Source: Nocardioides caeni (GTDB lineage: Bacteria > Actinomycetota > Actinomycetes > Propionibacteriales > Nocardioidaceae). From it: a stretch of 64,000 nt of DNA. A model generated the notes under the pieces. The model ran no database searches. It saw only the letters and a program-made list of their open reading frames with translations, and was not told the DNA's origin. Below are positions 8,905-18,416 of the stretch, one piece after another. Positions within the stretch are counted from its first letter, which is position 1; each line of letters opens with the position of its first letter. The translations under genes were made by a program, and so were the position numbers. The DNA is taken from contig NZ_STGW01000001.1 of NCBI RefSeq assembly GCF_004912195.1, forward strand, positions 397,552 to 461,551, in the 5' to 3' direction.

Positions 8905-10542
8905 ATGACGGAACTCTCCATCCGTCCGGACGAGATCCGCGACGCCCTCGCCAAGTACGTCTCCGACTACGAGCCGTCGGCCGCCAGCAAGGAGGAGGTC
9001 GGCACGGTCGCCTCCGCCGCGGACGGCATCGCCCGTGTCGCCGGCCTCCCGTCGGCCATGGCCAACGAGCTCCTCGAGTTCGAGGACGGCACGCTCGGCA
9101 TCGCTCTGAACCTCGAGGAGCGCGAGATCGGCGTCGTCGTCCTCGGTGACTTCGACAAGATCGAGGAGGGCCAGTCGGTCCGCCGCACCGGTGAGATCCT
9201 CTCGGTCCCCGTGGGCGAGGGTTACCTCGGCCGCGTGGTCGACCCGCTGGGTCGCCCGATCGACGGCCTCGGCGACATCGCCACCGACGGTCGCCGCGCC
9301 CTCGAGCTGCAGGCTCCCGGGGTCATGGCCCGCAAGTCGGTCCACGAGCCGCTCGCCACCGGCATCAAGGCCATCGACTCGATGACCCCGATCGGCCGTG
9401 GCCAGCGCCAGCTGATCATCGGCGACCGCGCCACCGGCAAGACCACGGTCGCGATCGACACGATCATCAACCAGAAGCAGAACTGGGACTCGGGCGACCC
9501 GACCAAGCAGGTCCGCTGCATCTACGTCGCCATCGGCCAGAAGGGCTCGACCATCGCCTCCGTGCGTGGCGCGCTCGAGGAGGCCGGCGCGCTGGAGTAC
9601 ACCACCATCGTCGCCGCCCCGGCGTCGGACAGCGCGGGCTTCAAGTACCTCGCCCCCTACACCGGCTCGGCCATCGGCCAGCACTGGATGTACGACGGCA
9701 AGCACGTCCTGATCGTGTTCGACGACCTGACCAAGCAGGCCGAGGCCTACCGCGCCGTGTCGCTGCTGCTGCGTCGCCCGCCGGGCCGCGAGGCCTACCC
9801 GGGTGACGTCTTCTACCTGCACAGCCGCCTGCTCGAGCGTTGCGCGAAGCTCTCCGACGAGCTCGGCGCCGGCTCGATGACGGGTCTGCCGATCATCGAG
9901 ACCAAGGCCAACGACGTCTCGGCGTTCATCCCGACCAACGTCATCTCGATCACCGACGGCCAGATCTTCCTGCAGTCGGACCTCTTCGCGGCCAACCAGC
10001 GCCCGGCCATCGACGTCGGTATCTCCGTCTCCCGTGTGGGTGGCGCGGCGATGACCAAGGCGATGAAGGCCGTCACCGGCTCGCTCAAGGTCGACCTGGC
10101 GCAGTACCGCGCCATGGAGGCGTTCGCCATGTTCGCCTCCGACCTCGACGCGGCGTCCAAGCAGCAGCTGGCGCGTGGCCAGCGGCTGATGGCGCTCCTC
10201 AAGCAGCCTGCCTACTCGCCGTACCCGCTCGAGGAGATGACCGTCTCCCTGTGGCTGGGCACCTCGGGTCGCCTCGACAAGATCGAGACCGGCGACGTGC
10301 TCCGCTTCGAGAGGGAGTTCCTCGACCACCTGCGCCTCTCGCACGATGGACTGCTCGCGGCCATCCGCGAGTCCCAGAAGTTCGAGGACGAGGACGGCCT
10401 GGCGGCCGCCTACGACACGTTCCTGGGCCAGTTCGAGACCTCTGACGGCGGCAGCATCAAGGCCGGGCACGAGCCCGACGCCGAGGCGCTGGCCGACGAC
10501 GAGCTCGAGCAGGAGCAGATCGTCAAGCAGAAGAGGGCGTGA
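8905..10542 (+). CDS. atpA: ATP synthase F1 subunit alpha
   Basis: Non-catalytic nucleotide-binding subunit of F1. 545 residues, with the P-loop [11 protein letters not shown] and the [11 protein letters not shown] segment. Compared with E. coli alpha (513) there is a ~35-residue acidic C-terminal extension ending [12 protein letters not shown]. Mycobacterial alpha carries a comparable extension that suppresses ATP hydrolysis, so the same role is plausible here. A good Shine-Dalgarno lies in gaagaggaaagagaagg upstream. Confidence 0.97.
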   Translation: MTELSIRPDEIRDALAKYVSDYEPSAASKEEVGTVASAADGIARVAGLPSAMANELLEFEDGTLGIALNLEEREIGVVVLGDFDKIEEGQSVRRTGEILSVPVGEGYLGRVVDPLGRPIDGLGDIATDGRRALELQAPGVMARKSVHEPLATGIKAIDSMTPIGRGQRQLIIGDRATGKTTVAIDTIINQKQNWDSGDPTKQVRCIYVAIGQKGSTIASVRGALEEAGALEYTTIVAAPASDSAGFKYLAPYTGSAIGQHWMYDGKHVLIVFDDLTKQAEAYRAVSLLLRRPPGREAYPGDVFYLHSRLLERCAKLSDELGAGSMTGLPIIETKANDVSAFIPTNVISITDGQIFLQSDLFAANQRPAIDVGISVSRVGGAAMTKAMKAVTGSLKVDLAQYRAMEAFAMFASDLDAASKQQLARGQRLMALLKQPAYSPYPLEEMTVSLWLGTSGRLDKIETGDVLRFEREFLDHLRLSHDGLLAAIRESQKFEDEDGLAAAYDTFLGQFETSDGGSIKAGHEPDAEALADDELEQEQIVKQKRA

Positions 10543-10548
10543 CGACCC

Positions 10549-11463
10549 ATGGCCGTATCGCTGCGTGAGTACCGCGCGCGGATCAAGTCGACGGAGTCGA
10601 TGAAGAAGATCACGCGCGCCATGGAGCTCATCGCTGCGTCCCGGATCATCAAGGCGCAGCAGCGGGCGAAGGCGGCAGCGCCGTACGCCCGGGAGCTGAC
10701 GCGCGCCGTGTCGGCGGTGGCGACGTTCTCCAACGTGGACCACCCGCTGACCCGCGAGGAGGAGAACCCGCGCAAGGCCGCCGTCCTGGTCATCACCAGC
10801 GACCGTGGTCTGGCCGGCGCCTACTCCTCGAGCGTGATCAAGGAGGCCGAGCGGCTCACCGAGCGCCTCCAGGCGGAGGGCAAGGAGCTCGACTTCTACC
10901 TCGCCGGACGCAAGGCCGAGGCGTACTTCAAGTTCCGCGGACGTGACTACGTGCAGGCGTGGACCGGCTTCTCGGACCAGCCCGACTACGAGCACGCCGC
11001 GGAGATCGGCAAGGCGCTCATCGACGCCTTCCTGAAGGAGCAGGGCGAGGACGGGGATGTCGACGAGGTCCACGTCGTCTCGACGCGCTTCCGCTCGATG
11101 CTCGTGCAGGAGCCGGTCGCGGTGCGGCTGCTGCCGCTCGAGGTCGTCGAGGGCGAGGAGGCCCCCGAGGCCGACGAGCTGCTGCCGCTCTATGAGTTCG
11201 AGCCGTCGGCGGAGGCCGTGCTCGACGGACTGCTGCCGCAGTACGTCCAGAGCCGGATCTTCTACAGCCTGCTGCAGGCCGCGGCCTCCGAGCTCGCCGC
11301 CCGCCAGAAGGCGATGAAGGCCGCGACGGACAACGCCTCGGAGCTGATCAAGAAGCTGACCCGGGTGGCCAACCAGGCCCGCCAGGCCGGCATCACCCAG
11401 GAGATCAGCGAGATCGTCGGTGGCGTCAACGCGCTCGCCGACGCCCAGGCTGCGAACGACTGA
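10549..11463 (+). CDS. atpG: ATP synthase F1 subunit gamma
   Basis: Central rotor shaft. 304 residues with the conserved N-terminal coiled-coil helix ([20 protein letters not shown]) and C-terminal helix ([20 protein letters not shown]) that form the shaft, and a Rossmann-like middle domain beginning [18 protein letters not shown]. It starts 6 bp after the atpA stop. Its middle holds an acidic segment ([18 protein letters not shown]); actinobacterial gamma subunits are known for loop insertions, but equivalence to the mycobacterial loop was not established. Confidence 0.96.
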   Translation: MAVSLREYRARIKSTESMKKITRAMELIAASRIIKAQQRAKAAAPYARELTRAVSAVATFSNVDHPLTREEENPRKAAVLVITSDRGLAGAYSSSVIKEAERLTERLQAEGKELDFYLAGRKAEAYFKFRGRDYVQAWTGFSDQPDYEHAAEIGKALIDAFLKEQGEDGDVDEVHVVSTRFRSMLVQEPVAVRLLPLEVVEGEEAPEADELLPLYEFEPSAEAVLDGLLPQYVQSRIFYSLLQAAASELAARQKAMKAATDNASELIKKLTRVANQARQAGITQEISEIVGGVNALADAQAAND

Positions 11464-11496
11464 ACCACCCACCACACAACGGATCCAACGGAGTAA

Positions 11497-12954
<1,458 letters not shown>

Positions 12955-12956
12955 CC

Positions 12957-13373
12957 ATGGCCGATACCGCTACGTCGACGCTGCACGTCGAGCTCGTCGC
13001 TGCCGACCGGACCGTGTGGTCCGGTGAGGCGGCGATGATCATCGCGCGCACCCACGAGGGCGACATCGGCGTGCTGCGCGGTCACGCGCCGACGCTGTCG
13101 CTGCTCTCGCCGTCGGTGGTCGAGATCCAGGTGGCCGACACCAACCAGCTCGTGGTGGCGGCCGTGGACGGCGGGTTCCTCTCCGTGGCCAACGACCGGG
13201 TGTCGGTCCTCGCGGAGCGGGTCGAGATGGCCGAGGACATCGAGGTGTCCCAGGCCGAGGTCGACCTGGAGGAGGCCCGTCGCGTGCTCGACTCGAGCAA
13301 CGAGGCCGAGCAGAGGGTCCGTCACGCCGAGGCGCGCATCCGTGCGGCCGAGAAGGTCAAGAAGGGCATCTGA
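12957..13373 (+). CDS. atpC: ATP synthase F1 subunit epsilon
   Basis: Regulatory rotor subunit. From the ATG at 12957, 2 bp after the atpD stop, the protein is 138 residues with the N-terminal beta-sandwich (EGDIGVLRGHAPTLSLL) and a C-terminal helical hairpin (EEARRVLDSSNEAEQRVRHA). The same frame is open upstream inside atpD, but that is a shadow. It is the last atp gene; a DUF2550 gene follows after 7 bp. Confidence 0.96.
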   Translation: MADTATSTLHVELVAADRTVWSGEAAMIIARTHEGDIGVLRGHAPTLSLLSPSVVEIQVADTNQLVVAAVDGGFLSVANDRVSVLAERVEMAEDIEVSQAEVDLEEARRVLDSSNEAEQRVRHAEARIRAAEKVKKGI

Positions 13374-13380
13374 AATCTAG

Positions 13381-13824
13381 ATGGCATGGTGGGAGTGGCT
13401 CCTCGACGTCTGTGGCGCCTTCCTGCTCCTGTGTGTGCTGTACGGCGCCGGACTCATCGTCCGGCGCCGTCTGCTCTCCCGGCACGGTGGCACCTTCGAG
13501 CTGAGCCATCGGCATCGCACCGCGGCGCCGGAGCGCGGTTGGGTGCTGGGCATGGGCCGCTACTCCGGCGAGCGGCTGGAGTGGTTCCGGGTCTTCTCCC
13601 TCTCGCCCCGCCCCAAGCGCACCTGGGACCGTGATGAGCTCGAGTACGACGGTCGGCGCGAGCCCGCCGGCGCCGAGCAGGCGTCGCTCTATCCCGATCA
13701 CCTCGTCATCCGCTGCCAGTCGCCGGAGGGCGTGGTCGAGCTCGCGATGAGCGTCTCCTCGCTCGTCGGCTTCCAGGCCTGGCTCGAGGCCATGCCCCCC
13801 GGCACCGACTGGAACCGCCGCTGA
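13381..13824 (+). CDS. DUF2550 family membrane-anchored protein
   Basis: 147 residues: one N-terminal transmembrane helix (LLDVCGAFLLLCVLYGAGLIV) followed by a basic soluble domain with conserved-looking blocks RGWVLGMGRYSGERLEWF and MSVSSLVGFQAWLEAMPPG. DUF2550 proteins sit directly after atpC in many actinobacteria (Rv1312 in M. tuberculosis); no biochemical function is known to me. The short 7-bp spacing suggests co-transcription with the ATP synthase. Confidence 0.88.
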   Translation: MAWWEWLLDVCGAFLLLCVLYGAGLIVRRRLLSRHGGTFELSHRHRTAAPERGWVLGMGRYSGERLEWFRVFSLSPRPKRTWDRDELEYDGRREPAGAEQASLYPDHLVIRCQSPEGVVELAMSVSSLVGFQAWLEAMPPGTDWNRR

Positions 13825-13848
13825 GCTGGATGCGCGAGCCCGGAACCG

Positions 13849-16800
13849 TCAGTCGGCGAACAGCCCCCGGATGTCGTCGGCGCCGATCGAGGTGCTCATC
13901 GCGCCGTCGCCGTCGATGACCTGGGCGAAGAGCTCGGCCTTGCGGGCCTTGAGCTCCATCACCTTCTCCTCGATCGTCTCGGTCGCGACGAGGCGGTAGA
14001 CGTGGACGTGCTGCGTCTGGCCGATCCGGTGGGCACGGTCGACGGCCTGCGCCTCCGCAGCCGGGTTCCACCACGGGTCGAGCACGAAGACGTAGTCCGC
14101 CTCGGTGAGGGTGAGCCCGACCCCGCCCGCCTTGAGGGAGATCAGGAACACCGGCGCCGCACCGCCACGGAACTCCTCGATGACTCCAGCCCGGTCGCGG
14201 GTGGCGCCATCGAGGTAGGTCGTGCCGATGCCAGCCTCGTCGAGCCGGGTGCGCACGCGAGCGAGGAACGAGGTGAACTGGCTGAAGACGAGAGCCCGGT
14301 GTCCTTCGGCAGTGATCTCCTGCAGGTGCTCGACGAGCATGTCGAGCTTGGCCGAGCCGACCCGCTCGTGCTCGGCGTCGACGAGCGCGGGGTCGAGGGC
14401 CAGCTGTCGCAGACGGGTCAGCGCGCTGAAGATGGCGACGCGGTTGCGGTCGAAGTCCTCGACGAGCCCGAGGATGCGCTGTCGCTCCTTGGCCAGGTGG
14501 GTGTCATAGATCTTGCGATGCCTCGGGCCGAGGTCGACGGCGAGGACCTGCTCCTGCTTGGGCGGCAGGTCCGCAGCGACGAGCTCCTTGGTGCGGCGCA
14601 GCAGGAACGGCTTGATCCGGGCGCGGAAGCGGTCGAGGACGACCTTGTCGCCGGACCTCTCGACCGGGCGGACGACACGTTCGGTGAACTGACGTGGCCA
14701 CGGATAGAGGCCGGGGACGGTGATCGAGAGCAGTGCCCACAGCTCCATCAGCCGGTTCTCGAAGGGGGTGCCGGTCACGGCGAGCTTGAAGCCGGCGTCG
14801 AGCGCGCGGACGGCGGCGTACGTCTTGCTCTGGTGGTTCTTGACCTGCTGCGCCTCGTCGATGATCACGCCTGACCAGGCGGTGCACTCGTAGTGCTCCT
14901 GGCCCAGGCGCAGGAGGGTGTAGGTGGTCACGACGAGGTCGTTGTCGCGGGCGATGGCGGCGACGTCATCGGTGCGTCGCTCGATGACGCCGACGCGGAG
15001 CCCGGGAGTGTGTCGGGTGGCCTCGCTCGCCCAGGCGGTGACGACGCTGGTCGGCGCGACCACGAGGAAGGGCGCGTCGAGCGGGCGCACGGCGCGGGCG
15101 TGGGCGATGAGGGCCAGGACCTGCAGGGTCTTGCCGAGCCCCATGTCGTCGGCGAGGATGCCGCCGAGTCCGTGCTGCCACAGGAATGCCAGCCACCAGA
15201 AGCCCTCGCGCTGATAGCTGCGCAGCTCGGTGGTCAGGCCGCGCGGCTCGGGGCGAGGGATGTCGGTCAGGTCGCGCAGGGCCTGGGCACGCTCGACCCA
15301 CGCCGCCACCTGCTGGTCGACGATGCCGGTCTCGGCGAGCTGGGCCCACAGGCCGAGGTCGTGGTGCCCCACGCCGATCCGGTCGCCGTCGCGCTCGCGC
15401 AGCTCCGCGGCTGCCGCCACCGTCTCCCGCAACCGGTCGAACTCGGGCCGGTCGGTCGTGAGGTAGAGCCCGCTGGGCAGGACGAGGTATTCAAGGTCGA
15501 GGGTCAGCGCAGCGAGGACGTCGGGGAGCGGGATCGTCTCCCCTGCGACGCGGATGGTGACGGCGAGGTCCAGCCAGTCGGTGACGCCGTCGACCTCCTC
15601 ACCCGGCTCCGGCTCGACCAGCTCGAACCGGATCTCCGGAGCGTCGTCGGTCTCGCGGAAGTCGGGCCGCTCCTCCTCGACGACGGTGACGTCCGCCAGG
15701 GTGCGCAGGTGCGGAAGGTCGTGGATCGCGAAGGACAGTGCATCGCCCTCCGTGGCCGCGGTGCGTTGTACGGCCCCCTCGGGCAGCGTGGAGAGGATCG
15801 CCTGCTCCGCCTCCATGTCGCGTACGCCGCCCAGCGGATCCCTGCTGCGCAGGCCACAGGTGCGCGCGGAGGGGCCGTCGCCGTAGTGCCACGACCAGTC
15901 GAGGGACGCCTTCGTGGCGGAGTGCCAGGTCACGGTCAGCAGGAGCGTGGGTCGAATCGGCTCGGGCAGCGCGATCCCGGAGTCACCGGGCCGGACGGTC
16001 AGGTGGCGCATCAGGGCCGGCAGGGTGGCGACGAACTCGCCGGTCTCCGCCGCGGGGATCTCGACACCAGCCCCGTCCAGGAGGTGGCGCAGTGACGTCG
16101 GCATCGGCTGCTCCAACGACGTCAGCAGCAGTTGCTGGTCGACGTCGAGGAGGCCGACGATCGTGGCGGGGGATCCGACCGGGATGACCTCGTCCCCGCG
16201 CCACTCGCGCTCGTCGCGGGCGACCGCGGCCCCCACGTGGGTGCCGCCGTTGCGGGCACGATCCAGGTCGAGCACGACCGCGGCGTCGTCCTCGGCGATC
16301 TCGACCCTGCGCGGACCTCCTGCGGCCACGAGCTCCACTCCGGCGTCGCGCGCCTCTCGCAGCGCCCGGAGGACGGTCGGCCCGAATTCGGCGAGCAGGG
16401 GCGGCATGCCGGTGGAGTGATAGCTGCGGTGGCCCGACCACAGGTTGTGCAGTGCGAGCACGGTCCTGGCCTGTGCTGCCGGGAAGGCCGACGGGGCACG
16501 GGTCACGTCGGTCCAGTCCGCCCCCGTGCGGATCCAGCGGCCGGTGCGGCCCCAGCGCAGCGGGCGCAGGTGGAGGGTCGCGCCCTGCGATGCATAGTGT
16601 CGGCGCGGCTCGACCAGGGAGATCTCGAGCGCGAGCGCCACCTGGTCCCGCGGGTCCGGAAGCTGCCGGTCCAGCTCGGAGACGACGGTCTCCAGGGTGC
16701 GCCGCCAGGCAGAACCAGCCGGCGACGCGGTGGTCGCGAACCCCTGACGCAGGGTCAGGGCCAGTGCCGCTCCGTGCTTGCACAGCGAGCGGACGGGACA

Positions 16801-17046
16801 ACTGCAGACGGTGAACAGCCACCCCGCATAGCTGGCCGACCGGGCTTCCGCGTGGAGCTGCACGTGATAGGGCTCGTCGCGGGACCCCTGGACCTCGGCG
16901 GTCGCCGTGACCGCGTCGGGGCTGAGCTTGCCGATCTCCGGGCGTCGTACCGACCCAGCGGCGACGACGGCGCGGCCGCGCTCCAGCGCCCCGGAGTCGA
17001 AGTGCGACGCCAGGAAGTCATCGGTGAGTTGGGAGAGGATCGACAT
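13849..17046 (-). CDS. SNF2-family helicase with N-terminal SWIM zinc finger
   Basis: Predicted ATP-dependent DNA translocase of the Swi2/Snf2 (HepA/RapA-like) group. About 1065 residues from the ATG at 17046; an upstream GTG at 17094 is in frame. Order: SWIM zinc finger (CSCPVRSLCKHGAALAL), a long middle region, then the helicase core with Walker A DDMGLGKTLQVLALI, DEAH-type box VIIDEAQQVKNHQSKTY, and the C-terminal lobe ending DRAHRIGQTQHVHVYRLV. It is convergent with the DUF2550 gene. Standalone SWIM-SNF2 proteins are common in actinobacteria and are thought to act in DNA repair or chromosome remodelling; the substrate is unknown. Confidence 0.92.
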   Translation of the reverse strand: MSILSQLTDDFLASHFDSGALERGRAVVAAGSVRRPEIGKLSPDAVTATAEVQGSRDEPYHVQLHAEARSASYAGWLFTVCSCPVRSLCKHGAALALTLRQGFATTASPAGSAWRRTLETVVSELDRQLPDPRDQVALALEISLVEPRRHYASQGATLHLRPLRWGRTGRWIRTGADWTDVTRAPSAFPAAQARTVLALHNLWSGHRSYHSTGMPPLLAEFGPTVLRALREARDAGVELVAAGGPRRVEIAEDDAAVVLDLDRARNGGTHVGAAVARDEREWRGDEVIPVGSPATIVGLLDVDQQLLLTSLEQPMPTSLRHLLDGAGVEIPAAETGEFVATLPALMRHLTVRPGDSGIALPEPIRPTLLLTVTWHSATKASLDWSWHYGDGPSARTCGLRSRDPLGGVRDMEAEQAILSTLPEGAVQRTAATEGDALSFAIHDLPHLRTLADVTVVEEERPDFRETDDAPEIRFELVEPEPGEEVDGVTDWLDLAVTIRVAGETIPLPDVLAALTLDLEYLVLPSGLYLTTDRPEFDRLRETVAAAAELRERDGDRIGVGHHDLGLWAQLAETGIVDQQVAAWVERAQALRDLTDIPRPEPRGLTTELRSYQREGFWWLAFLWQHGLGGILADDMGLGKTLQVLALIAHARAVRPLDAPFLVVAPTSVVTAWASEATRHTPGLRVGVIERRTDDVAAIARDNDLVVTTYTLLRLGQEHYECTAWSGVIIDEAQQVKNHQSKTYAAVRALDAGFKLAVTGTPFENRLMELWALLSITVPGLYPWPRQFTERVVRPVERSGDKVVLDRFRARIKPFLLRRTKELVAADLPPKQEQVLAVDLGPRHRKIYDTHLAKERQRILGLVEDFDRNRVAIFSALTRLRQLALDPALVDAEHERVGSAKLDMLVEHLQEITAEGHRALVFSQFTSFLARVRTRLDEAGIGTTYLDGATRDRAGVIEEFRGGAAPVFLISLKAGGVGLTLTEADYVFVLDPWWNPAAEAQAVDRAHRIGQTQHVHVYRLVATETIEEKVMELKARKAELFAQVIDGDGAMSTSIGADDIRGLFAD

Positions 17047-17117
17047 CGCGGTCCATCGTGGCACGCGCGTCCGCGGGAAGTGGGTCTCGTCCACAGCCCC
17101 GGCCGAGGAGTCTGCTG

Positions 17118-17222
17118 CGTTCGGGCTCGGGTCTCGTGACGCGTCGCTGGCCCGCTTGCTTCGCCGCGCGGGTCAGCCGACGCTCCTCGACCTTCGGCCG
17201 TGATCCGCGGCTTCGTTCCTCA
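17118..17222. repeat. Candidate dispersed repeat remnant between helicase and adenosyltransferase
   Basis: Between two minus-strand genes lies a stretch containing GGTCTCGTGACGCGTCGCTG, GCCCGC...GCGCGGGTC and GCTCCTCGACC. From memory this resembles intergenic palindromic modules (GGTCTCGTGACG ... CTCCTCGACCACCG) seen in Nocardioides-type genomes. A second part, CCGCGGCTTCGTTCCTCAGCCGCGG, is itself palindromic at its ends. No gene is seen here. Repeat status depends on finding further copies. Confidence 0.35.
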
Positions 17223-17795
17223 GCCGCGGCGGCCTCCGGGCACCCAGAGGACGTCGCCCTGCTCGCGGTTGGCGTGCCGGGCGAGGATGAAGGCGAGGTC
17301 GCTGAGCCGGTTGAGGTAGGTGATCGCGAGCGGGTTCATCACGGCGGCGTGCACCTCGTGCGCGGCCCACGCCGCACGCTCGGCGCGCCGGATGACGGTC
17401 CGGGCGACGTGCAGCTGGGCGGCGGCCGGCGTGCCGCCGTTGAGGATGAAGGAGCGCAGTGCGGGCAGCGGCTCGTTGTAGTGGTCGCACCACCCCTCGA
17501 GGCGATCGACGTAGTCCTGCTCGATGCGCAGCGGCGGGAACTCGGGGTCCTCGACGACCGGTGTGCAGAGGTCGGCGCCGACGTCGAAGAGGTCGTTCTG
17601 GACATGGGTGAGCACCGCGACCACATCCTCCTCGAGCCCCCCGGTCGCGATCGCCACGCCGAGGTGGGCGTTGGCCTCGTCGACGTCCGCGTAGGCGGCC
17701 AGACGCAGGTCGGTCTTGGTCGTCACGCTCATGTCACCCAGGCGGGTCTCGCCGGCGTCGCCGGTGCGGGTGTAGATGCGCGTCAGGTTGACCAT
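17220..17795 (-). CDS. Cob(I)alamin adenosyltransferase, PduO type
   Basis: Transfers the 5'-deoxyadenosyl group of ATP to cob(I)alamin, making adenosylcobalamin. 191 residues from ATG 17795 (MVNLTRIYTRTGD). Motifs: the N-terminal ATP-binding YTRTGDAGETRLGD, the central VARTVIRRAERAAW and the C-terminal NRLSDLAFILARHANREQ. The cofactor is required by the B12-dependent mutase encoded 0.6 kb away (18417), so it fits the ethylmalonyl-CoA pathway. The frame is open upstream to 17993 but crosses the divergent STAS gene, so the internal ATG is used. No cobalamin riboswitch was recognised upstream. Confidence 0.93.
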   Translation of the reverse strand: MVNLTRIYTRTGDAGETRLGDMSVTTKTDLRLAAYADVDEANAHLGVAIATGGLEEDVVAVLTHVQNDLFDVGADLCTPVVEDPEFPPLRIEQDYVDRLEGWCDHYNEPLPALRSFILNGGTPAAAQLHVARTVIRRAERAAWAAHEVHAAVMNPLAITYLNRLSDLAFILARHANREQGDVLWVPGGRRG

Positions 17796-17868
17796 GAGCC
17801 GAGGGTAGCCAAGGTGAATGGCGAACTCGCGGGGGGTCGAATGCAACCTTTCGGGTATCTGGAGCGTC

Positions 17869-18306
17869 ATGGTGGATGAGAGGCAGGACCACCAGCCGGC
17901 TCGGGAGGCCAGGATGCGGGAGCGCAAGGTGCAGGTCGGGAGACGTCGGGACGAGGGCAGTGCTCTCCGTGCTGTCGAGAGCACCGTCGACATTCACACG
18001 GACGGTGGCGTCCTGGTGCTCGGCGGCGACCTCGACGTCCGCAGCACCGGCGAGGTGCGCGCCGCGGTCCACCAGCACCTGCGTGACAGCGGCCCCGATG
18101 CCGAGGGCCGCATCGTCGTGGACATCAGCCGGGTGGCCTCGGTCGATGCCACCGCCCTCAAGGTGATCGCGGCGGCGAGCAGGCAGGCGCGTCGACGTGG
18201 GGTCCGTGTGGTCCTGCGCGGTACCTGCCCGGCCGTGCTGCGGATGCTGCACCTGACTCATCTCATCCGGCTCATCGACGTCGAGAGGGTGCCGGCAGCG
18301 GTCTGA
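17869..18306 (+). CDS. STAS-domain protein (anti-sigma factor antagonist-like)
   Basis: 145 residues from ATG 17869; an in-frame start at 17818 would add 17. After a ~35-residue basic N-terminal tail comes a STAS domain: VLVLGGDLDVRSTGEVRAAV, then VVDISRVASVDATALKVIAA, where the serine before VDATALK occupies the usual phosphorylation-loop region. STAS proteins of this kind bind and release anti-sigma kinases in partner-switching networks. No kinase or cognate sigma gene is adjacent, so the partner is unknown. It is divergent from the adenosyltransferase. Confidence 0.8.
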   Translation: MVDERQDHQPAREARMRERKVQVGRRRDEGSALRAVESTVDIHTDGGVLVLGGDLDVRSTGEVRAAVHQHLRDSGPDAEGRIVVDISRVASVDATALKVIAAASRQARRRGVRVVLRGTCPAVLRMLHLTHLIRLIDVERVPAAV

Positions 18307-18379
18307 TGGACCACCGCCACGGCGGTATCGAGTCCCGCCGAAACGGGACTGCGTGTGGAAAATCGCACAGCGGTCATCT

Positions 18380-18395
18380 GTTACCAACCGGTAGT
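18380..18395 (+). promoter_or_regulatory. Putative pathway operator upstream of ecm
   Basis: GTTACCAACCGGTAGT, an interrupted palindrome (TACC-N4-GGTA core) ending 21 bp before the ecm start codon. The right arm runs into TAGTGA, a plausible -10. The same element precedes three other ethylmalonyl-CoA pathway genes (23124, 32471, 35483). The binding protein is not known. Confidence 0.6.
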
Positions 18396-18416
18396 GATCG
18401 CACCTACGCTTCGCCT

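Noticed and set aside
17851..17860. GGGTAT before the STAS gene as a SigB/SigF-type -10 box
   Set aside because: No GTTT-like -35 element lies at the required distance, so the match is probably chance.
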